Assembly: GCA_027082875.1 (NCBI GenBank)
Contig: JALWTK010000004.1
Coordinates: 1 to 32,691 of the forward strand
Direction: 5' to 3'
Origin: Sulfurimonas sp.
GTDB taxonomy: Bacteria > Campylobacterota > Campylobacteria > Campylobacterales > Sulfurimonadaceae
DNA: 32,691 nucleotides
Each line of letters starts with the position of its first letter. Position 1 is the stretch's first letter. Below are positions 8,367 through 17,035 of the stretch, piece after piece. The position numbers and the translations under genes were made by a program. A model generated the notes under the pieces. The model did no database searches and was not told the origin of the DNA. It was given only the letters and a program-made list of their open reading frames with translations.

Positions 8367-8660
8367 CTAGCGTCCTCCAAACTTATCGTGCCACCACTCA
8401 GAAGGTGAGTAGGTGGTTTTTTTAATATGTTCTTCATCAAAGGGGTACTCAAAGTTATTGCAGTATTCCATTACTATTTCATATGCATCATTTATCTGCA
8501 TACTCATCTTCGTAGCTTTGTCAGGGTCATCAGTATGTTTATCTGGATGCCATTTTTTCATAAGGCTTTTGTAGCTGTTTTTGACCTCTTTAAGAGAGGA
8601 GGTTTGTCGAAGACCAAGGAGTGTTTTGGCCTTCATAAGTCTTTCGTAATGGGTGGACAC
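8367..8660 (-). CDS. Small J-domain protein downstream of ftsZ
   Basis: 97 residues, nearly all a J domain (about 11-68) with the HPD motif at H38-P39-D40 that stimulates DnaK ATPase. It lacks the G/F linker, zinc finger and client-binding domains of DnaJ, so it is a specialised (class III) co-chaperone or DnaK recruiter. The C-terminal 25 residues, with SPSEWWHDKFGG, are unassigned. The GTG start lies 2 bases after the ftsZ stop with no clear ribosome-binding site, so translation is probably coupled to ftsZ; ATG at residue 9 is an alternative start just in front of the J domain. The partner could be a division or envelope protein, but that rests on position only. Confidence 0.8.
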   Translation of the reverse strand: MSTHYERLMKAKTLLGLRQTSSLKEVKNSYKSLMKKWHPDKHTDDPDKATKMSMQINDAYEIVMEYCNNFEYPFDEEHIKKTTYSPSEWWHDKFGGR

Positions 8661-8662
8661 TT

Positions 8663-9793
8663 TTAGTCTTGTTGTTGTCTCATATATGCAGGGATGTCAA
8701 GGTAGTCAGCGTTCAAGTCTCCACCAACTACTAAACGTGGACGAACCTTAGCAATAGGAGGAGAAACAGGTGTTTCAGGCTCATAGTCAGGTTTGTTGCC
8801 ACCAACGGGCACTTCTATCTCTTTTTCAAATCCAGTAGCAACTATAGTAATCTTTACATAGTTCTCTGTAAGTGACTCATCAGTAGATGTACCGAAAATG
8901 ATATCTGCTTCATCATCAGCACTCTCATTGACTACATTCATAGCCTCATAAACTTCCATAATAGGAAAGTCTGGGTGCATACTAAAGTGAACTAAAACAC
9001 CCATAGCACCATTGATGGACATATTGTCAAGAAGTGGTGATTCTATGGCTGCTTTGATAGCTTCATAAGCTGCATTGTCACCTTCGTGGATACCAACACC
9101 CATGAGTGCCATACCTTTATGGCTCATGACAGTTTGAAGATCGGCGAAGTCAAGGTTTATGTCATTATCTCCATTTGAGAGGATAACACCAGATGTTCCA
9201 CTTACTGCTTGTGCTAAAACACCATCTACTATCTTAAAACTATCCTTAAGACCTAGTTTTCTATCTATGATAGAAAGAAGTTTATCATTAGGAATAACAA
9301 CAATAGAGTCAGACTCACGTTTTAACTCCTCTAAACCAGCTTCAGCAAGTTTAAGACGTTTCTTTCCTTCAAATGTAAAAGGTTTTGTAACGATAGAGAT
9401 AGTAAGTGCACCTACTTCTTTAGCAATCTGCGCAACAACAGGTGCAGCACCTGTTCCTGTTCCACCACCAAGACCAGCAGAAATAAATACTATGTCAGCA
9501 CCCTCTAGTGAAGCACGAATCTCATCATAGTTCTCTAAAGCAGAGTCTTTACCGATAGCAGGCTTCATACCAGCACCAAGACCTTTAGTAAGCTTTGCTC
9601 CTATTTGAATCTTTGATGCGGCTGAGTTCTCGTTGAGAACTTGTGCATCAGTGTTTACTAATAACATTTCGATACCAGTTACACCCTCTTTGAGCATATG
9701 ACCGATCATATTACCACCGCCACCACCAACACCGACTGCTATAATTCTAGCACCGTTAATACTTTTTGACTCTTCTACAATAAATGGTTCCAT
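8663..9793 (-). CDS. ftsZ: Cell division GTPase FtsZ
   Basis: Bacterial tubulin that polymerises into the Z ring and recruits the division machinery. 376 residues, normal length. The N-terminal GTPase domain carries the tubulin signature GGGTGTGAAP and the GVGGGGGN nucleotide loop. The T7 synergy-loop region reads NLDFADLQTVM. A proline-rich variable linker (about 325-355) leads to the conserved C-terminal peptide DYLDIPAYMRQQ, the docking site for FtsA. A strong AAAGGAG ribosome-binding site precedes the ATG, in line with the high expression FtsZ needs. It follows ftsA by 12 bases. Confidence 0.98.
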   Translation of the reverse strand: MEPFIVEESKSINGARIIAVGVGGGGGNMIGHMLKEGVTGIEMLLVNTDAQVLNENSAASKIQIGAKLTKGLGAGMKPAIGKDSALENYDEIRASLEGADIVFISAGLGGGTGTGAAPVVAQIAKEVGALTISIVTKPFTFEGKKRLKLAEAGLEELKRESDSIVVIPNDKLLSIIDRKLGLKDSFKIVDGVLAQAVSGTSGVILSNGDNDINLDFADLQTVMSHKGMALMGVGIHEGDNAAYEAIKAAIESPLLDNMSINGAMGVLVHFSMHPDFPIMEVYEAMNVVNESADDEADIIFGTSTDESLTENYVKITIVATGFEKEIEVPVGGNKPDYEPETPVSPPIAKVRPRLVVGGDLNADYLDIPAYMRQQQD

Positions 9794-9805
9794 TACTTCA
9801 CTCCT

Positions 9806-11170
9806 TTAAAATAACTGGGTAGCCCAGTTCCAAAACTTACTTAAGCCACTCGCTTCATCACTCTTGTTTACTTTTTTATCATCTAATGTTATCATACTTG
9901 GCTTTTTCACAAGCTCTTCTTCTGAAGGTACGACAGGTATATCGGCAGAAGCAACTAAATTGTCAATAGATGTATGGTTAGTTTGTGCTTCATTTGTATG
10001 ACGAACACGTTTGTTAGCGTCTATCTCATATGGAGTGTAGGCATATGCCGAGTACATAACAAGACCAATAGCACTAGAAAACTCCGCACCACGGAGTTCA
10101 TCGAAGAGTCCATCAGTCTCTATCGGACGTGCTAAACGAACAGGCATAGAACCAAAAGTAGCTACTGCTAACTCACGAATTCCTTGCATCTTAGAAAAAC
10201 CACCTGTGAGTACTATCCCTGCACCTATCTGATCTTTAAGACCACTGTTTTCAACGAATTGTGCAAGTATCATTAGTGTCTCTTCTACTCTAGCATAGAT
10301 GACATTATGGACAACATCTAACGAAACTTCATGTGTTGAGTCTAAGTCACCAATAACAGGAATCTCAATTAGATCACTACTCTCATCTGTGAGAGAACCG
10401 TATGTTAGCTTTACATTATCTGCTACATTAAGCGGGGTATGTAGTGCCATTGAAAGGTCACTTGTTACATGATTTGAACCTACACCGAGAAACTCATTAT
10501 AGCGAATGGAATTACCTGCATGGATAGCAACATTAGAAGTGTTTCCTCCCATATCTATAACAGCAACACCAAGCTCTTTTTCATCATCATTAAGTGTAGC
10601 TATAGAAGAAGCATAAGAGTTAAGCACTATGTTTTCTACTTCTACACCAGCACTCAGTACTGCTTTTTTAAGGTTATTGAGATTTGACTTTTGTGTTGTG
10701 ATAATGTGCGTCTCTACTTCTAAACGCGAAGCATTCATTCCTAAAGGATCTTCTATAAAGTCTTGATCATCCACTTTGAAGTTAAAAGGAAGGGCGTGAA
10801 GTACTTCATACTCATTTGGGATATTAGCATTATAAAGAGAGGTATGCATAACACGCTCTATCTCTTTAAAGCTGATCTCTTTACTTTGAATATTCACAAT
10901 TCCGTTAGAGTTAAGGCTTTTTGTATAAGCTCCGCTCATAGAGACTATAGCAGACTTTACATCTGTGCCTGCTACACGTTTAGCATCTTCAACAGCAGTT
11001 TTAATGCTTCTAGATGCTAATTCAATGTTAGTGATACTACCACGTTTAAGACCTTGAGCTTTTGTTGTTCCAGCACCAGTGATAGCAATCTTATGATCAT
11101 TGTCAATTTCGGCGATGATGGCACATATTTTTGTAGAGCCAATATCTATGGCTAAAACAGTTCTACTCAA
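9806..11170 (-). CDS. ftsA: Cell division protein FtsA
   Basis: Actin-like ATPase that tethers FtsZ filaments to the inner membrane. 454 residues. The phosphate-1 motif is AIDIGSTKICAI at the N-terminus, phosphate-2 is GVAVIDMGGNTSNVAI near the middle, and the adenosine motif is TGGFSKMQGI. The final helix SGLSKFWNWATQLF is the amphipathic membrane-targeting sequence expected of FtsA, after a variable linker. The start is TTG, giving MSRTVLAIDIG, which lines up with the family N-terminus; the chaperone gene upstream ends one base before it, implying coupling. Gene order chaperone-ftsA-ftsZ is the one found in Campylobacter. Confidence 0.97.
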   Translation of the reverse strand: MSRTVLAIDIGSTKICAIIAEIDNDHKIAITGAGTTKAQGLKRGSITNIELASRSIKTAVEDAKRVAGTDVKSAIVSMSGAYTKSLNSNGIVNIQSKEISFKEIERVMHTSLYNANIPNEYEVLHALPFNFKVDDQDFIEDPLGMNASRLEVETHIITTQKSNLNNLKKAVLSAGVEVENIVLNSYASSIATLNDDEKELGVAVIDMGGNTSNVAIHAGNSIRYNEFLGVGSNHVTSDLSMALHTPLNVADNVKLTYGSLTDESSDLIEIPVIGDLDSTHEVSLDVVHNVIYARVEETLMILAQFVENSGLKDQIGAGIVLTGGFSKMQGIRELAVATFGSMPVRLARPIETDGLFDELRGAEFSSAIGLVMYSAYAYTPYEIDANKRVRHTNEAQTNHTSIDNLVASADIPVVPSEEELVKKPSMITLDDKKVNKSDEASGLSKFWNWATQLF

Positions 11171-11171
11171 T

Positions 11172-12638
11172 TTAGAGTCCTTGGATAAATATCTCTGTCT
11201 GGTACTTATTCTCTAGGCTTTTAATAAGACCTTGATTAAAGATACCGCTCTTTAGTTTCATAAGAGATGAAGCTAAATCTTTGTTAGTATTTGTAAGCAG
11301 TTTTTGTTCCAAAATATCATAAAGAATAATTGTTCCATTGTTAAGTGTTATGTATGAACGTTTTTTCTCAGATGTAAAAAGGTTTTGTAAAAACTCAGAA
11401 GCCTCTGCTACAGGAAGAGATGTAAGAGTGGCTGCATCATTTACAGTGATAAAAGATGTGTTTTTCCCTACAAAAGTATCAACACTACTGTTAGCTAACT
11501 CTTGAAGTTTCTGTTTCTTCATTTCGGATGTATACATTGCTAACACATCTGCCTTAGCATCCTCATAGCTTTTGATTGTAGCAGGGTTTACTTTCACTAA
11601 CTCAAATGTATGATAAATACCATTCACTAAAATAGGTTTCATGTAGGGTGCTGTTAAAGAGAGTTTACTAATCTTAGCTAGTGTTTGTACATCAAAAGGA
11701 TTAGTACTCATAGAGAGTGTAGCCGATTCAAATGAAGTTCCCGCAGGTAGTTTCCCTTTCTTGTAAGCAATGTAAGTTCGGAGTGCTTTATCTTTTGTCG
11801 CTTTAGCATTCAACTCTTTTGTAATTGCTTTTTTTGCTGAATCTAAAGGAATGATTTTTCCATCTTTATCTTTGAAGTGTGTTTTGTTGTCTGCATAGTA
11901 TGAAGCAAGTTTTGCATTGTTGTAACTCTCTTTTACTGGAGTTTGCTTGATATACTTGACATCATAAGAGACATCACTCATAAAATTTTGTTTTTTGTTT
12001 TCCCAGTAAGGCTTTAACACTTTGTCTGAAGTATCAAGTGTGATACTCTCTTTTGTAAGTACTTTATAATTGATCTTATCAGCGATGTTCATTACAGTTT
12101 CTAAAATATTTGTTTCATTAGCACTCACTTCGACAGGAAGCAGTTTGAGTGTTTTTTGGATAAGTAAATCTTTTCTAAGTGATGCTTCGAACTCCTTTGT
12201 AGAGAGTCTGTTCTGTGAAAGAACTGTTCTGTATGTTTCTTTGTCAAAAACACCATCTTTAAAGAAGTAATTAAGCTTTTTTAGTTCACTTATAAGCTCT
12301 TTATCGCTTACAGTTAAGTCATAAGACTCTGCAAGGTTGAGAAGAAGTGCTTGTTGTGTAAGTTGCTGTAGTGCTTGTTTCTTCAGACCAAACTGCTTTG
12401 CTTTTTCTTCATCAAAGTTCCCTTTGAACATTTGGTTGTATTTTGTATAAAGATTTGAGTAAGATTTTTGAAGTTCACCCTGTGTTATCTCAATATCCCC
12501 AACCTTCGCTACTGCTCCAGCTTTGTCACCGTAACTATACTGTCCCCAGCCAACAAAACCTGCTCCAACAAATGCTATCGTTGAAATCCATATAGTGATA
12601 ATTAACCATTTTTTATGTCTCTGCATCCATGTGATCAT
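11172..12638 (-). CDS. ppiD: PpiD/SurA-like periplasmic chaperone, membrane anchored
   Basis: 488 residues. One N-terminal membrane helix (about 12-30) follows a short basic cytoplasmic start, as in PpiD; the rest is periplasmic. Residues about 40-170 form a SurA-N-like helical chaperone domain (VAKVGDIEITQGELQKSY...). The central and C-terminal parts contain repeated helical/strand segments, but I cannot see a clear parvulin signature, so prolyl isomerase activity is doubtful and it may act purely as a chaperone for outer-membrane or periplasmic proteins. It heads the ftsA-ftsZ operon. The start ATG has AAGG about 9 bases upstream. Cj0694 holds the same position in Campylobacter jejuni (from memory). 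Confidence 0.85.
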   Translation of the reverse strand: MITWMQRHKKWLIITIWISTIAFVGAGFVGWGQYSYGDKAGAVAKVGDIEITQGELQKSYSNLYTKYNQMFKGNFDEEKAKQFGLKKQALQQLTQQALLLNLAESYDLTVSDKELISELKKLNYFFKDGVFDKETYRTVLSQNRLSTKEFEASLRKDLLIQKTLKLLPVEVSANETNILETVMNIADKINYKVLTKESITLDTSDKVLKPYWENKKQNFMSDVSYDVKYIKQTPVKESYNNAKLASYYADNKTHFKDKDGKIIPLDSAKKAITKELNAKATKDKALRTYIAYKKGKLPAGTSFESATLSMSTNPFDVQTLAKISKLSLTAPYMKPILVNGIYHTFELVKVNPATIKSYEDAKADVLAMYTSEMKKQKLQELANSSVDTFVGKNTSFITVNDAATLTSLPVAEASEFLQNLFTSEKKRSYITLNNGTIILYDILEQKLLTNTNKDLASSLMKLKSGIFNQGLIKSLENKYQTEIFIQGL

Positions 12639-12670
12639 CTAAAAAAACCTTACTTTTTGATTTGTATGTA

Positions 12671-12676
12671 ATAATA
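12671..12676 (-). promoter_or_regulatory. Candidate -10 element for ppiD-ftsA-ftsZ
   Basis: TATTAT on the minus strand, 33 bases upstream of the chaperone ATG, in an AT-rich divergent intergenic region. Campylobacterota sigma-70 promoters often lack a recognisable -35, and none is obvious here. Confidence 0.45.
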
Positions 12677-12748
12677 GGTAAATTAGCATTAAAACTTGAT
12701 AAAAATAAATTTAATTTATAAAGTAAGTTACATCTGAGAAAAATTGAG

Positions 12749-12754
12749 TATAAT
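12749..12754 (+). promoter_or_regulatory. Candidate -10 element for the SPFH/NfeD pair
   Basis: TATAAT, with a second TATAAA at 12759-12764, about 30 bases upstream of the qmcA ATG. AAGGAT (12771-12776) is the ribosome-binding site. The intergenic region 12639-12783 holds divergent promoters for this pair and the division cluster and nothing else I can see. Confidence 0.6.
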
Positions 12755-12783
12755 TAAGTATAAAAAAACTAAGGATATGAAAA

Positions 12784-13692
12784 ATGGATGCAGTTAGTGT
12801 TATAAGTTTAGCAATAGTTGTCGCAGTTGCGATTATCATAATTAAGGGGATTGTAATCGTTCCTCAATCCTCAGCATACGTTGTAGAAAGACTCGGAAAG
12901 TATAACAAAACATTAGAGGGTGGTTTTCATATTATCATACCAATTTTAGATAGTATTCGTGAAAGATTAACAAAACAAGAGCAGATTATTAACATCCCTC
13001 AGCAGAATGTTATTACACGAGATAATGTCAATATTAGTGTTGATGGAATTGTTTTTGTTCAGGTTGAAGATGCAAGAAAAGCAACTTATGGAATAGTAGA
13101 CTTTAAAAATGCTTTGGCAAATCTCTCTACTACCACTCTTCGTGCAGAGATAGGACAGTTAGCCCTAGATGAGACACTTTCCTCTCGTGATACACTTAAT
13201 CGTAAGATACTTACAGCAATAGATGATGCTTCAGTTAAGTGGGGTGTAAAAACTATGCGTGTAGAACTACGAGATATTTCTGTGCCATTAGAGATAGAAG
13301 AGGCTATGAATATGCAGATGAAAGCAGAACGTGAAAAGCGAGCTATAGAGCTTAAAGCGATGGCAGACAAAGAGTCTGTTATTCGAGAAGCTGAAGGTGA
13401 AAAAGAGAAAGCCTATCTTCAAGCAGAAGCAATAGAAAGAATGGCTGATGCTCAAAAGTATGAACTAGAAAAAGTAGCAGAAGGTCAAAGAAAAGCGATG
13501 CTTATGATAAACTCGGCTATGGCAGAAAACCCACAAGCAGCAGAGTTCTTACTTGCAAAAGATAGAGTAGCCGCTTTTGCTGAACTTGCGAGAAACGAGT
13601 CTAATGATAAGGTCATAGTCCCTTATGAAACTACTGAAATGATAGGTTCTCTTTCTATTTTAAAAGATATGTTTACAGGAAAAGGTGCTTAA
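12784..13692 (+). CDS. qmcA: SPFH/stomatin-family membrane protein (QmcA type)
   Basis: 302 residues. An N-terminal membrane helix (about 4-25) is followed by the SPFH/Band 7 domain (about 26-190: VPQSSAYVVERLGKYNKTL..., then ITRDNVNISVDGIV) and a long charged coiled coil (about 185-250, EREKRAIELKAMADKES). These proteins form large ring-like oligomers that organise membrane microdomains and restrain membrane proteases such as FtsH. The NfeD-family gene 3 bases downstream is the typical partner of this clade and supports the call over HflK/HflC, which lack it. Confidence 0.93.
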   Translation: MDAVSVISLAIVVAVAIIIIKGIVIVPQSSAYVVERLGKYNKTLEGGFHIIIPILDSIRERLTKQEQIINIPQQNVITRDNVNISVDGIVFVQVEDARKATYGIVDFKNALANLSTTTLRAEIGQLALDETLSSRDTLNRKILTAIDDASVKWGVKTMRVELRDISVPLEIEEAMNMQMKAEREKRAIELKAMADKESVIREAEGEKEKAYLQAEAIERMADAQKYELEKVAEGQRKAMLMINSAMAENPQAAEFLLAKDRVAAFAELARNESNDKVIVPYETTEMIGSLSILKDMFTGKGA

Positions 13693-13695
13693 GTT

Positions 13696-14115
13696 ATGAT
13701 AGAAGTCATCTCTGTTTCATATCTTATTGCTATTGGTATACTTCTTATAGGGATAGAAGCACTTCTGTTCTCCTTTGTATTCCTTTTTTTAGGAATTGGG
13801 TTTTTAAGTATTTCCCTTATTTCTTATATCTATCCTTTTGAGAGTGGACTTGCACAGATAGCTCTTGCCTTTGTTATTGCACTGCTTAGTATATTTTTGT
13901 TTAGAAAAAGTTTACTTACAAAAATGAGCAAAGAGAGTGATGTCAAAGAGGAGAGATCACATGTCTCTGGTATGGGTATAGTTCAAGAGGGGATGGTTAA
14001 TTTTGATGGTACCTACTGGAAGGCAGAAACTGATATATCAATGCTTAAAGATGGCACGAGAGTTGAAGTAGTTGATGTTATAAATAATATGGTGGTATTA
14101 AAAGAAGAGTCTTAG
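13696..14115 (+). CDS. NfeD-like membrane protein, stomatin partner
   Basis: 139 residues, the short NfeD form (no ClpP-like protease part). Three to four hydrophobic segments span about residues 4-75, followed by a soluble OB-fold domain (about 85-139) with the usual GMGIVQEGMVNFDGTYWKA core and an ending of paired strands (TRVEVVDVINNMVVL). It begins 3 bases after the SPFH gene and presumably acts with it in the inner membrane. Its last four bases overlap the end of the convergent aldolase-fold gene. Confidence 0.9.
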   Translation: MIEVISVSYLIAIGILLIGIEALLFSFVFLFLGIGFLSISLISYIYPFESGLAQIALAFVIALLSIFLFRKSLLTKMSKESDVKEERSHVSGMGIVQEGMVNFDGTYWKAETDISMLKDGTRVEVVDVINNMVVLKEES

Positions 14116-14702
14116 TCTATATCTAAGTTTGTCTGAGAGTTGTCCAGCATAAGAAGTCGACAACTTTTCTCTAAGATAGCAAGTTTCTTCGCCATCTCAT
14201 GAATATCCCTACTGTAAGCATAAACCCCATAACCACGAATAACCATAATGTTAGTTTTGTTAGTTTGTAAGTAGTATGCTATCTCACTATCAGCTCTGTC
14301 ATACCAATCATCAAACTGCTTAGGATCAATAACATCAATAGTTCCGATTTCTGTATGTCCAAAGTAATCTTTTGGAGTGATTTGATCATGCTGAAGTGAG
14401 TAGGCTGTGGTAAATTGAGGCATAGAAAAACAGATAAATTTTGCTTCACTTACCTGTGAGTAGATACTGTAGTGAATTCCCGCATCAATACTTGCTTGAT
14501 TCCATCGGTAATCTTTTTTAAAATAGAGCTCAATCATACTCATATCATCTAACGCATCAAAAATAGCCTCTTTGGTATTGATAATAAAACGGTTTGTTTC
14601 AGTCTTCGCTGAAATACTCCCGTGATAAATACCAAAAAAGTCCTTTCTAAACATAGAAAGGGCTAGAACAGAGAGTTTGTTTTTGAGGTTAGCTCTATTC
14701 AT
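14112..14702 (-). CDS. Class II aldolase/adducin-fold protein lacking zinc ligands
   Basis: 196 residues, about the size of an aldolase II domain. The fold is recognised from FFGIYHGSISAKTETNRFIIN (usual form ...SHGNISAR...), a middle segment SMPQFTTAYSL aligned to the HTHSPYATALS region, and VIRGYGVYAYSRDIHEMAKKLAILE aligned to the NHG...G...A...LE region. In that alignment the three zinc-binding histidines of the catalytic families are Cys, Ser and Tyr, and the catalytic acid region reads SIDAGIH. It is therefore unlikely to be a metal aldolase or epimerase and may be structural or regulatory, as in adducin. It follows dnaJ by 5 bases in the same operon. Confidence 0.75.
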   Translation of the reverse strand: MNRANLKNKLSVLALSMFRKDFFGIYHGSISAKTETNRFIINTKEAIFDALDDMSMIELYFKKDYRWNQASIDAGIHYSIYSQVSEAKFICFSMPQFTTAYSLQHDQITPKDYFGHTEIGTIDVIDPKQFDDWYDRADSEIAYYLQTNKTNIMVIRGYGVYAYSRDIHEMAKKLAILEKSCRLLMLDNSQTNLDID

Positions 14703-14707
14703 GAGTT

Positions 14708-15838
14708 CTATTTAAACCAAGATTTCATTTTATCTATAGCTGATTCTAATACACCCTCATGAGGTTTTGATTCTATGCCAAAAGAGTCTTGAAGTTTTGT
14801 AAGCAATTCAGCTTGTTCATCATTTATTTTTTCAGGGTATTGGATGTTAATGATAGCGATTAAGTTTCCTTTACCATGACCGTGAACATCAGCTATACCC
14901 TCACCTCTAAAAGTAAAACGTTGTTTATCTCTAGTACCGACAGAAAGTTCTAGCTTCAGCTCACCTGTAAGAGATGGGATAGTAATCGTATCTCCAGTTA
15001 TAGCCTGAGTAAAGAAAACAGGGATCTCTATATAAACATCATTATCATCACGGATGAAGTGTTTATCTTGTTCTACTTCAAAAGTTACATAAAGATCGCC
15101 ACGGTTACCTTTTTTACCAATATTCCCTTTTCCTGAAACACGTAAACGGTTACCGGTATCTATTCCCGCTGGAATTTTTACTGTTACACTCTCTTTAACT
15201 TCATCGTATCCTGAACCTTTACAACTTTTACAAGGGTTACTCGCTGAACTTCCTGTTCCGTTACATACTGGACAAGTTTGTGTAAATGTCATGAAACCTT
15301 GCTGAATGCCAACTTGACCTTGACCACCACACTGTTTACAAGTAGAGAGTTTACCGTTTTTCGCACCAGTGCCCTTACAATCTTTACACGCTTTCTTGTA
15401 CTTAAAGCTTACTTCTTTCTCACAACCAAAGACAGCATCGCTGAAGCTAATACGCATATCGACATTCATATCGAGTGGATACTTGTCCATATCGGCAGGA
15501 TTTTGACGTCTTCGTCCACCACCCGAACCACCAAAACCATTAAACATCTCTTCAAACATAGAACCTAGATCATCAAATCCACCAGAAGAGCGACGGCTGC
15601 CACCACCCATACCTTGCAGTCCTTCTTTACCATAACGATCATAGATACTTTTTTGTTGCTCATCACTTAAACACTGGTATGCTTCATTACAGAGTTTGAA
15701 CTTGTGTTCTGCCTCTTTATCTCCAGGGTTTTTATCTGGATGATACTTCTTCGCCATTGCTCTATATGCTTTTTTTATTGTTGTTTTATCAGCATTTTGT
15801 GACACTTCTAAAATTTCATAATAACTTAAATCTTCCAT
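14708..15838 (-). CDS. dnaJ: Chaperone DnaJ (type I Hsp40)
   Basis: 376 residues with the complete type I layout: J domain with H33-P34-D35, a G/F-rich linker (about 70-110), four CxxCxGxG zinc-finger motifs (about 142-210: [32 protein letters not shown]), then the C-terminal substrate-binding domains. It delivers unfolded clients to DnaK and stimulates its ATPase. The first gene of a two-gene unit with the aldolase-fold protein. GGGGAA lies about 7 bases before the ATG, and a TATAAT stands 33 bases upstream. Confidence 0.97.
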   Translation of the reverse strand: MEDLSYYEILEVSQNADKTTIKKAYRAMAKKYHPDKNPGDKEAEHKFKLCNEAYQCLSDEQQKSIYDRYGKEGLQGMGGGSRRSSGGFDDLGSMFEEMFNGFGGSGGGRRRQNPADMDKYPLDMNVDMRISFSDAVFGCEKEVSFKYKKACKDCKGTGAKNGKLSTCKQCGGQGQVGIQQGFMTFTQTCPVCNGTGSSASNPCKSCKGSGYDEVKESVTVKIPAGIDTGNRLRVSGKGNIGKKGNRGDLYVTFEVEQDKHFIRDDNDVYIEIPVFFTQAITGDTITIPSLTGELKLELSVGTRDKQRFTFRGEGIADVHGHGKGNLIAIINIQYPEKINDEQAELLTKLQDSFGIESKPHEGVLESAIDKMKSWFK

Positions 15839-15871
15839 TTTTTCCCCGTATTTTATAAAAATATTTTTGGA

Positions 15872-15877
15872 ATTATA
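15872..15877 (-). promoter_or_regulatory. Candidate -10 element for dnaJ
   Basis: Minus-strand TATAAT (preceded by GGG) 33 bases upstream of the dnaJ ATG, leaving a leader of about 25 bases with a GGGGAA ribosome-binding site. I see no CIRCE heat-shock operator in the 78-base divergent intergenic region. Confidence 0.6.
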
Positions 15878-15904
15878 CCCATAAAAAATAAATAGTTTAA
15901 ATGG

Positions 15905-15910
15905 TATAAT
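15905..15910 (+). promoter_or_regulatory. -10 element for mltA implying a leaderless mRNA
   Basis: TATAAT ends only 6 bases before the mltA ATG (15917). Transcription normally begins 6-8 bases beyond the -10, which would place the first base of the RNA at or next to the start codon. No Shine-Dalgarno sequence precedes the ATG. Confidence 0.6.
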
Positions 15911-15916
15911 CGCTTT

Positions 15917-17035
15917 ATGAAATTAAGTCTTACTCTTTTACTTACTACACTCTTTTTTCTAAGCTGTTCAGAGGAGCACAAAGCACCTCAAGCAAAGCAA
16001 TTTTTTGATGCCTTGCCAAATACTTATCTTGCAAAAAGTTCTTTTGATGCACTACCGAGATTTCAAAATGAGAACTATGATGAGATAGTAGACGAGTTTC
16101 TCAATAACTGCCAAACAGAAAAAGCAAAAAGAATCTATGGTCAGCTTTGTGAAAATGCAAAAGTTATCTTGAATTCAAAACATTTTTTGACAGAAAATTT
16201 TAGACCTTATCTTATTTATAATGATGCAAATAGTTCAGGAGGGTTACTCACTGGTTACTATGAAGCAGAGCTTCATGCTTCAAAAGAAAAAACCAAAAAG
16301 TACAAGTACCCTTTATATGAAACACCAAAAGATCTTATTACTGTAGAGTTAAGTAGTCTCTATCCTGAGTTAAAGAACTATAGACTCAGAGGTAGAGTAG
16401 AAGGAAACAAACTTGTGCCTTATGATACTAGGGCACAGAGTAGAAAAAAAAATATAGATGCAGATGTTATATGTTATTGTGATTCAGAGATAGATAAGTT
16501 TTTTTTAGAGATTCAAGGTTCTGGTCGTGTACAACTTGATGACAATAGTACAATATTTGTAGGATATGACAATCAAAATGGATATAAATACAGAGCGATA
16601 GGGCGATATCTTGTGAAGATAAAAGCTATGCATTTAGAAGATGTTTCATTACAGAGTATTAGAACTTGGCTAGAAAATCATCCCTCTAGAGTGGATGAAG
16701 TACTTAACTATAACAAGTCTATGGTATATTTTAAAGAACGAACACAGGGGGCCACTGGAGCCTTAGGCCTAGAGCTTCATGCTAGACGTGCAGTAGCTGT
16801 AGATCCAAGGTACATACCACTTGGAAGTCTGCTCTATATGGATGCAGAGGTAGATAATGTAAACTTCTCACAAGCTGTCTTAGCACAAGATACAGGTGGT
16901 GCTATAAAAGGTGCTGTTCGTGCAGACCTTTTCTTAGGTACTGGAGTTAAAGCTCTTGAAATAGCAGGAAAACTTAAGTCAAAACTAAAACTTTGGATTT
17001 TACTTCCAAAAACAATGCAAGAGAAAAAAATATGA
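15917..17035 (+). CDS. mltA: Membrane-bound lytic transglycosylase MltA
   Basis: 372 residues. A lipoprotein signal with cysteine C17 (FFLSC) anchors it to the envelope. The MltA domain (about 95-260) includes [12 protein letters not shown] and the IQGSGRVQL segment. The C-terminal 3D domain (about 285-365) has [15 protein letters not shown] and [17 protein letters not shown]325, in QDTGGAI, is the expected catalytic acid that cleaves peptidoglycan glycan strands to 1,6-anhydro-muropeptides. The start is fixed by the signal peptide. Its stop overlaps the recR start (ATGA), so the two are co-transcribed and probably coupled. Confidence 0.95.
   Translation: MKLSLTLLLTTLFFLSCSEEHKAPQAKQFFDALPNTYLAKSSFDALPRFQNENYDEIVDEFLNNCQTEKAKRIYGQLCENAKVILNSKHFLTENFRPYLIYNDANSSGGLLTGYYEAELHASKEKTKKYKYPLYETPKDLITVELSSLYPELKNYRLRGRVEGNKLVPYDTRAQSRKKNIDADVICYCDSEIDKFFLEIQGSGRVQLDDNSTIFVGYDNQNGYKYRAIGRYLVKIKAMHLEDVSLQSIRTWLENHPSRVDEVLNYNKSMVYFKERTQGATGALGLELHARRAVAVDPRYIPLGSLLYMDAEVDNVNFSQAVLAQDTGGAIKGAVRADLFLGTGVKALEIAGKLKSKLKLWILLPKTMQEKKI

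Noticed and set aside
8361..8377. GAGGA...TCCTC hairpin between the secreted VWA gene and the J-domain gene
   Set aside because: Only a 5-base stem with a 7-base loop and no T tract on either strand; too weak to call a terminator.
12639..12783. Possible small RNA or riboswitch in the longest intergenic gap
   Set aside because: 145 AT-rich bases explained by two divergent promoters; no stable GC-containing structure is visible.
16993..17031. Upstream TTG start for recR
   Set aside because: The ATG at 17032 gives the normal RecR N-terminus and the typical ATGA overlap with mltA; the extra 13 residues look unrelated.
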